Position numbers and translations under genes: made by a program
In this document: in pieces, positions 1-8,666 of the stretch
How positions within the stretch are numbered: the stretch's first letter is position 1
Layout: every line of letters begins with the position of its first letter
Source: Candidatus Equadaptatus faecalis
GTDB taxonomy: Bacteria > Synergistota > Synergistia > Synergistales > Synergistaceae
Length of the DNA stretch: 34,534 nucleotides
Assembly (NCBI GenBank): GCA_018065065.1
Contig: JAGHTZ010000064.1
Location: 1 to 34,534, forward strand
Direction: 5' to 3'
Notes under the pieces: generated by a model
What the model was told of the DNA's origin: nothing
The model's input: only the letters and a program-made list of their open reading frames with translations
Databases searched by the model: none

Positions 1-317
1 AACGACACTGGATTCTGCGCTGCACTTCGTGCCCGCAGAAAGACTAATAAAAAGGCAGAAAGACAAAGATTTTAACGGTTCTAAGGTTCTAACGCTTACA
101 GCTTATAGCTTAAAGCTTACAGCTAACTGAGTGCGAAGTGCGCTCTTAACGGTTTTAGAAGGTTTTTCATTCGTCATTTGTAATTTGTCATTCGTAATTT
201 GAGCGAGGTGCGAGGTGCGAGGTGCGCCTTTAAAATTCTTCGTTATTCATTCTGCATTATTCATTACATATAAATTCAGGCTTCAAAATTCAAAATTCCA
301 AAAAGGGAGGAAACACA
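1..317. repeat. Non-coding lead-in of degenerate word-like repeats
   Basis: No gene is supported here. The stretch is made of short degenerate words: variants of aagcttacagcttatagc around 90-127, gtcatttgtaatttgtcattcg around 172-200, three copies of gcgaggt around 203-226, and attcattctgcattattcat around 245-265. The same word families recur at 4440-4545, 8296-8405, 14998-15031 and 22145-22228, always between genes. The first 50 bases resemble part of the dispersed ctggattc...cgcagaatgacg element at 8412-8492. A weak promoter candidate for the next gene is TTCATT (246-251), 17-bp spacer, TATAAA (269-274). Confidence 0.6.
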
Positions 318-3300
318 ATGAAAAGTTTTAAGAAGTTAGCGGCAATCCTAATGCTCGTATCGTTTATCTTCGGCACGGTATCGCCGGCGCTGGCAGATGC
401 GTCGTGGGTAACCACCGGTGAGGGTGTTGGTACCAACGCGATGAAAGAAAGCACAGCAGCAGGAGCCAGCGGCAATAATTCCGTGGCGATGGGTTACCAA
501 ACGAACTCCACCGGCGATTATTCCACATCGATGGGCTACAAAACGTATGCAGGAGCCAATCTGCAGTCAACGATAGAATGGACAAAGGGTTGGGGTGAGT
601 ATGAGATTCAAGAACTTACGACAGCGTTTAAAGCTGATGTTACGTCCGGTGATGTTGCAGACAAATCGGCAGCTGAAATTCTGAGTATGGATGAGAGCGC
701 ATTTAGCGATGAAGACAAGCCTAAGTTTACACAATACAAGCAGGATGCAATTACTCTTGCAAAAAGTAATTATGTTGGTGACTATAGCACGGCGATGGGC
801 TGGAATACGACCGCCAGCGGACAAGCTTCCACGGCGATGGGCTGGAATACGACCGCCAGCGGAGAGGATTCCACGGCGATGGGCTGGAATACGACCGCCA
901 GCGGACAAGCTTCCACGGCGATGGGCTATGGTTCTCAGGCAGTTGGATACGGCTCATTTGCCGGAGGTGGATACCGCAATCCAGCCGGTTCGGTTTATAA
1001 TGGTGGCACAGCCTACGGCGAAAGCTCGTTTGCGTTTGGTGAAGGCGCGGTGACAGGTTACAGAACAGGAAGCGGCACAGAAGACGACCCGTATGAATAT
1101 TATGGAGACCATTCCATAGCGATAGGCCGCTACGCGAACGCCAGTTCAGCCTATTCCGTGGCGATAGGCACCGAAGTGAACTCCAGCGGAGGGTATTCCA
1201 CAGCGTTGGGCTATCAGGCGACCGCCAGCGGAATGTATTCCACAGCGTTGGGTCACTATACGAACGCCAGCGGGTATTATTCCACGGCGATGGGCTGTTA
1301 TACGAACGCCAGCGGGAATTATTCCACGGCGATGGGCAGGTGGACGAACTCCAGCGGAAATTATTCCGTAGCGATGGGCATCAGCACGAGCTCCAGCGGA
1401 AATTATTCCGTAGCGATGGGCGCTGGTACGACCGCCAGCGGACGTTCTTCCGTATCGTCGGGCTTTTTTTCAGTAGCGGTGGGTGAAGGGTCCTTTGCCG
1501 GCGGCGGATATTGGAATTCGTCAACTGACAAGGCAGACGGCGGTACAGCCTACGGCAGAAACTCGTTTGCGTTCGGCGCAGGCGCGGTAGCGGGTACAAG
1601 AACAGGAAGCGGTACAGCAGAAGACCCGTATGTTTACGGCGGAGATTTTTCCGTAGCGATGGGTAAAGGCGCGACCGCCAGCGGAGAGGGTTCCACAGCG
1701 ATGGGCAGTAATACGACTGCCGGAGGAGATTATTCTACGGCAATAGGTTATGTAAGTGTGGCACGGGGCGATGGTTCTTTTGCCGGCGGTGGTGACGGAA
1801 CAGACTTCGGCGGCACAGCCTACGGCAGAAGTTCGTTTGCGTTCGGCGAAGGCGCTATAGCGGGTGACAGCAGCGACGAAGAAGGTACAGCAGGGACAAT
1901 AGCGCTCGGCAACGGCGCACAGGCAACGCACGCAAATTCAGTTGCGCTCGGAAACAATGCTGTAAGCAAAGAGAAGCAGAATATATCAAGCGCGACAATC
2001 GGAACGAAAACCTACAATTTCACGAGCGGAACCACAGCCGAAGGCGTAGTGTCGGTCGGTGACACAGGACATCTGAAACAGATAGTGAACGTAGCAAACG
2101 GAGCGATAACGGCAACGTCAACCGACGCGGTCAACGGCGGACAGCTCTATGCGATAGTAGAAGCCATGTCAGCGCTTGAAGCGAAAACGCTGAAAGACGA
2201 AATAGTAAAAGAAAACACGCCGGAACCCGGACAGACGACGACGCAGGGTATAGCGGCCAACGCGGCGGACGGACTGACGGTAACGAAAAAAGTAACGGAC
2301 AGCACTACGGGAGATCCGATCTCAACAGACACGACAGCGGTAACGTCAGACGGGGTAACAGTAGGAGACGGAACCAACGTCTCAACAGTTGCGAAAGACA
2401 AAATAACCGTGACAGACGGAAACGGCAAAACCGCGGAAATGACGCCTGAGGGCTTTACAGCGACGGATACCTCGGCGGGTACACCGGGTACAACCGTTAA
2501 ATTCTCAACCGACGGCATTTCGGCAGGCAACCAGCAGATAGCTGACGTGGCAGACGGGAACGTGGCTCCCGGTTCAACCGATGCGGTCAACGGCGGACAA
2601 CTGTATGGTTATACGACAGTTAAAATCAAAAGCGGAGAAACGACAAGCGGAAATGTTACCACTGCGGAAGGTATAGTACTGGAAGCCGGAGACAATATAG
2701 AACTTACGGCAGCCGGCAACAGCATAAAAATATCTTCAACCGGAGGAACAGGCGCCGATGTCCCGCACTATGACAAAGACGCAAGCGGAGAAAGACTTAA
2801 CAGCATAACGCTGAAAGACAAAGACGGCGGCACAGCGTCACAGGTAGCGATTAAAAACGTGGCAAGCGCCGGAACGCTTGCGGCAGACAACACGAACGCC
2901 GCGACAGGCGCGGACATCTACAACGAAGTGAGACCGGCGACAGACGGAGAGTACGTCAAAACCGGCAACACCACAGCGCAGAACCTCACAGCGCTTGATA
3001 CGCAGGTCAAAAACAACACAGACACAATAGCGGCAATTACAGGCGGAACCGGAACACTTGACGTTGCGGAACTGAAAATTGCCGGAGACACGTACATTAC
3101 GCCGGACGGAATCGACGCCAACGGCAAAAAGATTATCAACGTGGCAGACGGTGACGTGGCGGAAGGTTCAACCGATGCTGTCAACGGTGGACAGTTGTAT
3201 GATGCGATAACCATGACACCGGCAGGCAACTATTATGCGGACAAAGACAGTGTAACGACAGCTGTAAGCAAAATTGACAGCGCTATCGGCAAACTTCAGA

Positions 3301-4316
3301 GCGGCACCATACTTGACGGCAGCACTGTTGCGGCAGACCTTCAGAACCTTGAAGATGCGATCAATGGTATTGAATTTGGAGAAGTTACCATAATCAGGGG
3401 AAAGAAAGCTGCGGGAGACAAAGCTGCTGAAGCAAACGCGGAACAAGCGACAGCAGCAGGATACAATTCGGCAGCCGGTGCACAGGGCGCGACGGCAGTC
3501 GGCTACGGAGCTAAAGCAGCCGGTGAATACTCAACGGTGGTCGGTCACGGCAACACAGTAACCGGAAACGGCTCAGGAGCGTTTGGCAGCGGCAACGAAA
3601 TAGCCGGAGCTAACAACTTTGTACTCGGAAACAACGTAAAAATAGAACCAACTGTAGAAAACAGTGTGGCGCTCGGCAACAACTCAACCGTAACGGAAAG
3701 CAACGTAGTATCCGTAGGTTCACCCGGAGCGGAACGCAGAATATCCAACGTGGCTGACGGTGTTAATCCGACAGATGTGGCTACAAAAGGACAGATGGAC
3801 ACCCTTGCCGCTGCCACAAATCAGGCAATAGGCGACCTCGCGGCATCAACCAATCAGGCGCTCGGCTCAATGCAGAACGAAATCAGCTCCGTATCCGGTG
3901 AAGTCAGGGAAGTCGGAGCAATATCAGCGGCGTTGGCGGGACTGCACTACGCTGAACCGAGCGGCGAAGAAGGCGACCGGTTGTCCGGAGCGGTTGCCTA
4001 CGGCGGCTACAGAGGTGAAAGCGCGGCGGCAGTCGGTTTGGCGTACAAACCGAATCCGAACCTTATGGTCAGCGCGTCAACAAGCGTCGGCAACAGTCAG
4101 AACGCCTACAACGCCGGCGTAAGCTACAGATTCGGCAAAGGCGAAACGGCGGTAACGCGCGCGGCGCTTCAGAAACAGGTGAAGTATCTGAACGACAAGA
4201 CAACCGCTCAGGGTGAAGAAAATGCAGCTTTGAAGGCAGAGAATGCTGCACAGAACAAAAAGATCCAACTTCTTGAGCAGGGTCTTGAAGAGCTGAAAAA
4301 ACTTATTAAGAAATAA
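318..4316 (+). CDS. Trimeric autotransporter adhesin (YadA/Hia type), paralogue 1
   Basis: Predicted 1332-aa surface adhesin (type Vc secretion). The start is fixed by a strong ribosome site (gggagg, about 305-310). A classic signal peptide ends near ALA-DA (about residue 26-27); there is no extended ESPR leader. The passenger has YadA-head repeats of about 14 residues (STAMGWNTTASG type) in blocks near 53-80, 156-211, 265-395 and later. The blocks are capped by modules of the form SFAGGGY...GGTAYGxSSFAFGxGA. Several neck motifs follow (STDAVNGGQLY). A non-repetitive insert of about 73 residues (82-154) interrupts the first head block. The YadA-type anchor lies about 1180-1276 and ends NAYNAGVSYRFGKGE. 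Unusually, a further 56-residue coiled coil (1277-1332) follows the last anchor strand and should lie in the periplasm. Its head, neck and anchor are close to the next gene, so the two are paralogues. The family call is secure; the ligand is unknown. Confidence 0.93.
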   Translation: MKSFKKLAAILMLVSFIFGTVSPALADASWVTTGEGVGTNAMKESTAAGASGNNSVAMGYQTNSTGDYSTSMGYKTYAGANLQSTIEWTKGWGEYEIQELTTAFKADVTSGDVADKSAAEILSMDESAFSDEDKPKFTQYKQDAITLAKSNYVGDYSTAMGWNTTASGQASTAMGWNTTASGEDSTAMGWNTTASGQASTAMGYGSQAVGYGSFAGGGYRNPAGSVYNGGTAYGESSFAFGEGAVTGYRTGSGTEDDPYEYYGDHSIAIGRYANASSAYSVAIGTEVNSSGGYSTALGYQATASGMYSTALGHYTNASGYYSTAMGCYTNASGNYSTAMGRWTNSSGNYSVAMGISTSSSGNYSVAMGAGTTASGRSSVSSGFFSVAVGEGSFAGGGYWNSSTDKADGGTAYGRNSFAFGAGAVAGTRTGSGTAEDPYVYGGDFSVAMGKGATASGEGSTAMGSNTTAGGDYSTAIGYVSVARGDGSFAGGGDGTDFGGTAYGRSSFAFGEGAIAGDSSDEEGTAGTIALGNGAQATHANSVALGNNAVSKEKQNISSATIGTKTYNFTSGTTAEGVVSVGDTGHLKQIVNVANGAITATSTDAVNGGQLYAIVEAMSALEAKTLKDEIVKENTPEPGQTTTQGIAANAADGLTVTKKVTDSTTGDPISTDTTAVTSDGVTVGDGTNVSTVAKDKITVTDGNGKTAEMTPEGFTATDTSAGTPGTTVKFSTDGISAGNQQIADVADGNVAPGSTDAVNGGQLYGYTTVKIKSGETTSGNVTTAEGIVLEAGDNIELTAAGNSIKISSTGGTGADVPHYDKDASGERLNSITLKDKDGGTASQVAIKNVASAGTLAADNTNAATGADIYNEVRPATDGEYVKTGNTTAQNLTALDTQVKNNTDTIAAITGGTGTLDVAELKIAGDTYITPDGIDANGKKIINVADGDVAEGSTDAVNGGQLYDAITMTPAGNYYADKDSVTTAVSKIDSAIGKLQSGTILDGSTVAADLQNLEDAINGIEFGEVTIIRGKKAAGDKAAEANAEQATAAGYNSAAGAQGATAVGYGAKAAGEYSTVVGHGNTVTGNGSGAFGSGNEIAGANNFVLGNNVKIEPTVENSVALGNNSTVTESNVVSVGSPGAERRISNVADGVNPTDVATKGQMDTLAAATNQAIGDLAASTNQALGSMQNEISSVSGEVREVGAISAALAGLHYAEPSGEEGDRLSGAVAYGGYRGESAAAVGLAYKPNPNLMVSASTSVGNSQNAYNAGVSYRFGKGETAVTRAALQKQVKYLNDKTTAQGEENAALKAENAAQNKKIQLLEQGLEELKKLIKK
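783..950 (+). repeat. 42-bp tandem minisatellite encoding head repeats
   Basis: Four consecutive 42-bp units code for 14-residue YadA-head repeats (STAMGWNTTASGQ, STAMGWNTTASGE, STAMGWNTTASGQ, STAMGYGSQAVG). The unit ggaatacgaccgccagcgga recurs exactly in three neighbours, and units carrying acaagcttcc flank one carrying gaggattcc, an ABA order that suggests recent amplification. The unit length is a multiple of three, so copy-number changes keep the frame and would alter stalk length. Confidence 0.85.
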
Positions 4317-4321
4317 TTTGT

Positions 4322-4381
4322 AAGGATGGAGAGAGTTGTTAAAGTTGTTATAAAAAACTCTTTCCATCCTCTCCTTTTTTG
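4322..4381 (+). terminator. Rho-independent terminator after adhesin 1
   Basis: The arms aggatggagagagtt (4323-4337) and aactctttccatcct (4356-4370) form a 15-bp stem with one G-T pair and an 18-nt loop. A T-run follows at 4374-4380. It lies 6 bases after the adhesin stop codon, so the second adhesin is probably transcribed separately. Confidence 0.85.
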
Positions 4382-4647
4382 TGCGGACGTCCTTAGACGA
4401 ACGCAGAAAATGAAGGACGGGAGTATGAAACCCGAAGAAAAGCTATAAGCTGCACGCGGCAAGCCATAAACAAAAAGTCTTAAAGGTTCTAAAGCTTAAC
4501 GCTTATAGCCAACTAAGTGCTAAGTGCGCCCTTAAAGTTTGTTAAGCCCTCAGCACTATATAAAACAACGATGAAAAGCGATAACAGATAAATGACATAG
4601 AAAATACAGGCACCAAAAAACAGAAACAGAAAGGGAAAAACGAAGAA
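4382..4647. repeat. Intergenic spacer with word-like repeats between adhesins
   Basis: No gene is seen. At 4440-4545 there are degenerate words of the same kind as 60-130 and 8296-8405 (aagctataagctg, aagcttaacgcttatagcc, aactaagtgctaagtgcgccc). From about 4546 the sequence is A-rich and leads into the next adhesin. I found no convincing promoter for that gene. Confidence 0.5.
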
Positions 4648-7600
4648 ATGGGGACAACAAGAGCAGCAAAAACAGCAAAGAAACTTGCAGCAGTCCTAAT
4701 GCTTGTATCGTTCATCTTCAGCACGGTATCGCCTGCAATGGCAACAGCAAAGTTAGACAATGACCCAGGGGATATGGAGAGTACAGGCATTAGGATCTAT
4801 GACGAGAACAGCGGCATGGGCGGTGAGGAACCTCATGCAACTGGTTACTATGCTATTGCGATGGGCTTGAAAGCGACCGCCAGCGGAGATTATTCCACAT
4901 CGATGGGTTATGGCTCAATCGCCAGCGGAAGGGTATCTGTGGCGATTAGCAATTCAGTTGCAGCAGGTTCTGGCTCGTTTGCCGGCGGCGGAGATTATGA
5001 TCCAGCGACAGGATTTGGTACTGCTGGCGGTACAGCCTACGGCAGAAGCTCGTTTGCGTTCGGCGTAGGCGCAGTAGCGGGTGTTGACGGCGACACGACA
5101 GACGGCGGACAGATAGCCATGGGCAACAACGCACAGGCGACGCACGCAAATTCAGTTGCTCTCGGCAACAACTCCGTAACGGTAGCGGACAACACGATAG
5201 CGGTTGGCGGAACAGGCTACAGCACGTGGAAAAGAATAACGGGCGTGGCAGACGGAACGGCAGCCACAGACGCGGCGACGTTCGGACAGCTGACAAACTA
5301 CACGGCGGTTAAAGTCACAGGTAAAGATACTTCATCCTCAACAGATAACCTTAGAACGGCAAGCGGCATAGAACTTGCAGCCGGAGACAACATAGGCTTT
5401 GCGCTTGACGGCAACAAGCTGACAATCAGCTCCACCGGCGGAAGCGGCGGCGACAGCATCTGGGAATATGACATGACGACAGGCGCCAGCGGCACAGGCA
5501 TCTGCGTTAAGAACGCTTCTAACACCGCCGACGGAAATTATTCCACGTCGATGGGCTACGCAACGCAGTCCAGCGGAAATTATTCCACGTCGATGGGCTA
5601 CGTAACGCAGTCCAGAGGAAATTATTCCACGTCGATGGGCAGCTATACGATCGCCAGCGGAGATTATTCCACGGCGATGGGCGCCGGAACGATCGCCAGC
5701 GGAGAGAGAACCACGGCGATGGGCACCGGAACGCGCGCCATCGGAAATTATTCCACAGCGATGGGCTGGAGTACGAGTGCCAGCGGAGATTATTCCACAG
5801 CGATGGGTGATGGTACGAGTGCCAGCGGAGATGGTTCCACGGCGATGGGCGCTGGTACGACCGCCAGCGGAAATGCGTCCACAGCGATGGGAGATAGTAC
5901 GACCCCCAGCGGAAGAAATTATACCACCGCGATGGGCTACCTTACGACCGCCACCGGATCTGCTTCCACGGCGATGGGCTGGGATACGAACGCCAGCGGA
6001 GATAATTCCACATCGATGGGCTATTTTACGAACGCCAGCGGATTTGCGTCCACAGCGATGGGCTACCGGACGAACGCCAGCGGCGATGTTTCCACAGCGA
6101 TGGGCTGGGATACGACCGCCAGCGGATGGGCTTCCACGGCGATGGGCTGGAGTACGAACGCCAGCGGAACTGCGTCCACAGCGATGGGTGATGGTACGAA
6201 CGCCAGCGGAACTGCGTCCACAGCGATGGGTGATGGTACGAACGCCAGCGGATTTGCGTCCACAGCGATGGGCTACCTTACGACCGCCAGCGGAGGTGAC
6301 TCTGTATCAATGGGCTATGCTTCTAATGCAGTTGGATACGGTTCATTTGCCGGCGGCGGATATAGCCATTCGACCTCAGACTACGCCGCAGGCGGCACAG
6401 CCTACGGCAAAAGTTCGTTTGCGTTCGGCATAGGCGCGGTAGCGGGCGTTGAAAATCAAGCAAGTACTTACGCCGGAACGATCGCGCTTGGCAACAACGC
6501 TCAGGCGGTACACAAAAACTCTGTTGCTCTCGGCAACAACGCAGTGACAAGAGCAGTCGGCGACCCGATAACAAGCGCGACGATCGGAACAACAACCTAC
6601 AACTTCACAGGCGGAAGCACAGCCGAAGGCGTAGTTTCAATAGGCGGTACAGGACACCTGAAACAGCTTATCAACGTGGCGAACGGCGCGGTAGCATGCG
6701 GTTCAACCGACGCGGTCAACGGCGGACAGCTATATGACATAATCAGCCAGCTTCCGGCCGGCGGCGGAGATTGGACAGCAAAAGTCAGAACGACAGACCT
6801 TGCCGTTAATTCCTCCAACCCGCTTGAATTTGTTGCCGGAGACGGCATAGAACTTTCAGCAGACAGCACAAGCGGAAACAAAATAACAATAAAAGCGACC
6901 GGAGGCGGAACAGATGAATTTGTCGTACGTTACGACAAAGACGCCGTAAGCGGAGAAAAACTTAACAGCGTAACGCTGAAAGACAAAGACGGCGGCACAA
7001 CGTCACAGGTAGCGCTTAAAAACGTGGCAGGCGGTGTTGCGGATACTGACGCGGTAAACGTGGCGCAGCTGAAGGAAGTTAAGAACGACGTTGCAAATCT
7101 CGGCAGCGAAGTTACAACTCTCGGTGAAACCGTCAACACGGGCTGGAACGCAAAAGTTGGAGACACAACGATAAACGTCAGTCCTGCAAGCAAAGACCTT
7201 ACCTTCAAGGGAGCAAACGAAAACGTAGTAATTAAAGCCGACGCAGCGACAAACACAATAACGATTGACGCCAAAGGCTCAACAGATGTTGCTGCGGCAC
7301 ACTACGACACAGGAACCGAACAGAAAGTAATGACGCTTGCTGGCGAAGGCGGAACGACGATCAAGAATGTAGCGGCAGGCGTTGAAAACACAGACGCGGT
7401 GAACGTCGGACAGCTGAACAGCCTTGCGGCTGCCACCAACCAGGCAATAGGCGACCTTGCGGCATCTACAAACAATGCGCTTGGCTCAATGCAGAACGAA
7501 ATCAACTCTGTATCCGGTGAAGTCAGGGAAGTCGGAGCGATATCCGCGGCATTGGCGGGACTGCACTACGCAGAGCCGAGCGGCGAAGAAGGCGACAGAT

Positions 7601-8295
7601 TTGCCGGAGCAGTCGCCTACGGTGGCTACAGAGGCGAAAGCGCGGCGGCAGTCGGCGTGGCGTTCAAACCGAACCCGAACTTTATGCTCAGCGCGTCAAC
7701 AAGCGTCGGCAACAGCCAGAACGCGTACAACGCGGGAATAAGCTACAAATTCGGCAAGGGCAATACGGCAGTAACGCGCGCGGCGCTTCAGAAACAGGTA
7801 AAGTATGTAAATGAACAGAATACTGCCTTGAAAGCTGAAAATGCCGCTCAGAACACACATATAGCGAAGCTTGAAAACGATAAGGCGCTACAGGACGAAG
7901 TTATCCGTAAACTGCTTGAAAGAGTTGAAAAGCTTGAGAACAATAAGGCAAAGTCTGCCCCTGTTTCCGAACAGAAACAGCCGGTGAAAGCAGAACAGCC
8001 GAAGGTTGGACAAACGAAAACAGTACAGCCGAAGCCTGAAACAAAAGCGGCAAAGGCAAATGTTTCGCAGACGCCTGTATCCGGCAAGAATATTCAGGTG
8101 TTTTCTTCAGCGAGAAGAAGCGATTCGCAGCGGCTTGCGGACAGTCTCAATGCCAAGGGCTACAACGCCTTTGTCGGAGATGGCGTTGTAAAAGGCAGAA
8201 CCTATTACAGAACGTTTGTTGACGGCGGAGATAATCCTCAGGCGGTGCTCGGTCAGCTTAAAGCCGCAGGAATTAACGGATTTATTTTCAAATGA
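4648..8295 (+). CDS. Trimeric autotransporter adhesin, paralogue 2, with C-terminal SPOR domain
   Basis: Predicted 1215-aa type Vc adhesin. The ATG is preceded only by a weak aaaggg. Signal peptide cleavage is likely after AMA (about residue 32). The main head holds 19 repeats of about 14 residues (298 to about 564; STAMG core), with the same SFAGGG/GGTAYG/SSFAFG caps as paralogue 1. Neck motifs (STDAVNGGQLY, ENTDAVNVGQL) and a YadA anchor ending NAYNAGISYKFGKG (about 1039) follow. Beyond the anchor come a coiled coil (1040-1100), a Lys/Pro/Gln-rich linker (1101-1146) and a SPOR-like domain (1147-1215, starting GKNIQVFSSARRSDSQRLAD and ending near INGFIFK). SPOR domains bind denuded peptidoglycan, and the C-terminus of this anchor type faces the periplasm. 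The tail therefore probably staples the adhesin trimer to the cell wall (inference). Adhesin call secure; SPOR call strong by pattern. Confidence 0.93.
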   Translation: MGTTRAAKTAKKLAAVLMLVSFIFSTVSPAMATAKLDNDPGDMESTGIRIYDENSGMGGEEPHATGYYAIAMGLKATASGDYSTSMGYGSIASGRVSVAISNSVAAGSGSFAGGGDYDPATGFGTAGGTAYGRSSFAFGVGAVAGVDGDTTDGGQIAMGNNAQATHANSVALGNNSVTVADNTIAVGGTGYSTWKRITGVADGTAATDAATFGQLTNYTAVKVTGKDTSSSTDNLRTASGIELAAGDNIGFALDGNKLTISSTGGSGGDSIWEYDMTTGASGTGICVKNASNTADGNYSTSMGYATQSSGNYSTSMGYVTQSRGNYSTSMGSYTIASGDYSTAMGAGTIASGERTTAMGTGTRAIGNYSTAMGWSTSASGDYSTAMGDGTSASGDGSTAMGAGTTASGNASTAMGDSTTPSGRNYTTAMGYLTTATGSASTAMGWDTNASGDNSTSMGYFTNASGFASTAMGYRTNASGDVSTAMGWDTTASGWASTAMGWSTNASGTASTAMGDGTNASGTASTAMGDGTNASGFASTAMGYLTTASGGDSVSMGYASNAVGYGSFAGGGYSHSTSDYAAGGTAYGKSSFAFGIGAVAGVENQASTYAGTIALGNNAQAVHKNSVALGNNAVTRAVGDPITSATIGTTTYNFTGGSTAEGVVSIGGTGHLKQLINVANGAVACGSTDAVNGGQLYDIISQLPAGGGDWTAKVRTTDLAVNSSNPLEFVAGDGIELSADSTSGNKITIKATGGGTDEFVVRYDKDAVSGEKLNSVTLKDKDGGTTSQVALKNVAGGVADTDAVNVAQLKEVKNDVANLGSEVTTLGETVNTGWNAKVGDTTINVSPASKDLTFKGANENVVIKADAATNTITIDAKGSTDVAAAHYDTGTEQKVMTLAGEGGTTIKNVAAGVENTDAVNVGQLNSLAAATNQAIGDLAASTNNALGSMQNEINSVSGEVREVGAISAALAGLHYAEPSGEEGDRFAGAVAYGGYRGESAAAVGVAFKPNPNFMLSASTSVGNSQNAYNAGISYKFGKGNTAVTRAALQKQVKYVNEQNTALKAENAAQNTHIAKLENDKALQDEVIRKLLERVEKLENNKAKSAPVSEQKQPVKAEQPKVGQTKTVQPKPETKAAKANVSQTPVSGKNIQVFSSARRSDSQRLADSLNAKGYNAFVGDGVVKGRTYYRTFVDGGDNPQAVLGQLKAAGINGFIFK
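5539..6339 (+). repeat. 19-copy 42-bp tandem minisatellite encoding the adhesin head
   Basis: Nineteen units of 42 bp (one of 45 bp) encode the YadA-head repeats. Two neighbouring units, 6169-6210 and 6211-6252, are identical over all 42 bases, a sign of very recent duplication. Units keep the core tccacagcgatggg and gccagcgga and vary between. The repeats also leave a second plus-strand frame open across 5777-6433. Confidence 0.9.
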
Positions 8296-8405
8296 GAGCG
8301 GTAAGCGGTAAGCCAAAAGCTTGAAAAGAAAGCTGCAAGCTATAAGTCAAAAGCTAAAAGCTGGAAACTGGAAGCATTAAGCTGAAAGCAGTAAGCCATA
8401 AGCAA
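8296..8405. repeat. Word-like degenerate repeat tract
   Basis: The tract is made of variants of agcggtaagc, caaaagctt, aagctgcaagctataag, ctggaagcattaagctg and agcagtaagccataagc. It sits directly after the adhesin stop, belongs to the same class as 60-130 and 4440-4545, and has no coding potential I can see. Confidence 0.6.
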
Positions 8406-8411
8406 AAAAAA

Positions 8412-8492
8412 CGTCATACCGTAGAAATACGGTATCCAGAGGCTTTGAAAAGGCCTGGATTCGCTAAAGCCTTGTCGGCTTCCGCAGAATGA
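8412..8492. repeat. Dispersed palindromic intergenic element
   Basis: The sequence starts cgtcataccgtagaaatacgg and ends cttccgcagaatgacgg. It has an internal palindrome (taccgtagaaatacggta) and a ccagaggc...gcctgg dyad. This layout matches the widespread gtcattc...ctggattc...gaatgac REP-like intergenic elements; the assignment rests on resemblance only. Bases 1-40 of the window carry a related fragment. Confidence 0.5.
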
Positions 8493-8505
8493 CGGAAAAA
8501 AGAAA

Positions 8506-8551
8506 CAACAAACCGGCGCGGAAGTTTTCCCGCGCCGGTTTGTTGCTTTTT
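8506..8551 (+). terminator. Strong terminator between adhesin 2 and gyrA
   Basis: A perfect 16-bp stem (caacaaaccggcgcgg 8506-8521 with ccgcgccggtttgttg 8530-8545) has an 8-nt loop and is followed by ctttttg. An A-run upstream (about 8496-8501) could let it work on the other strand too. Confidence 0.9.
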
Positions 8552-8565
8552 GAGACTATTCAGGC

Positions 8566-8594
8566 TGGATTTTCAGCGCCGAAAATGCTATAAT
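8566..8594 (+). promoter_or_regulatory. gyrA operon promoter, extended -10
   Basis: TATAAT (8589-8594) is preceded by TGC, giving an extended -10 (TGCTATAAT). The -35 candidate TGGATT (8566-8571) lies at exactly 17 bp and is weak, which is usual when the -10 is extended. It falls just after the 8506-8551 terminator and about 70 bases before gyrA. Confidence 0.65.
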
Positions 8595-8666
8595 AGCATA
8601 GTTAGACAGGCAGGGAATTTCAGCCGCAATTTAGGCTGATTCCTCAGGTTTCACGGAGGTTTTGAA

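Noticed and set aside
691-1053. Open plus-strand frame over the head repeats of adhesin 1
   Set aside because: The 42-bp units are a multiple of three, so any frame without a stop in one unit stays open. It codes Arg/Trp/Pro-rich repeats with no ribosome site.
5539-6339. Possible CRISPR-like array
   Set aside because: Units are contiguous, coding, 42 bp long and diverge gradually; there are no unique spacers.
5777-6433. 218-codon plus-strand frame over the head repeats of adhesin 2
   Set aside because: Same cause as in adhesin 1; it lies wholly inside a well-supported gene in another frame.
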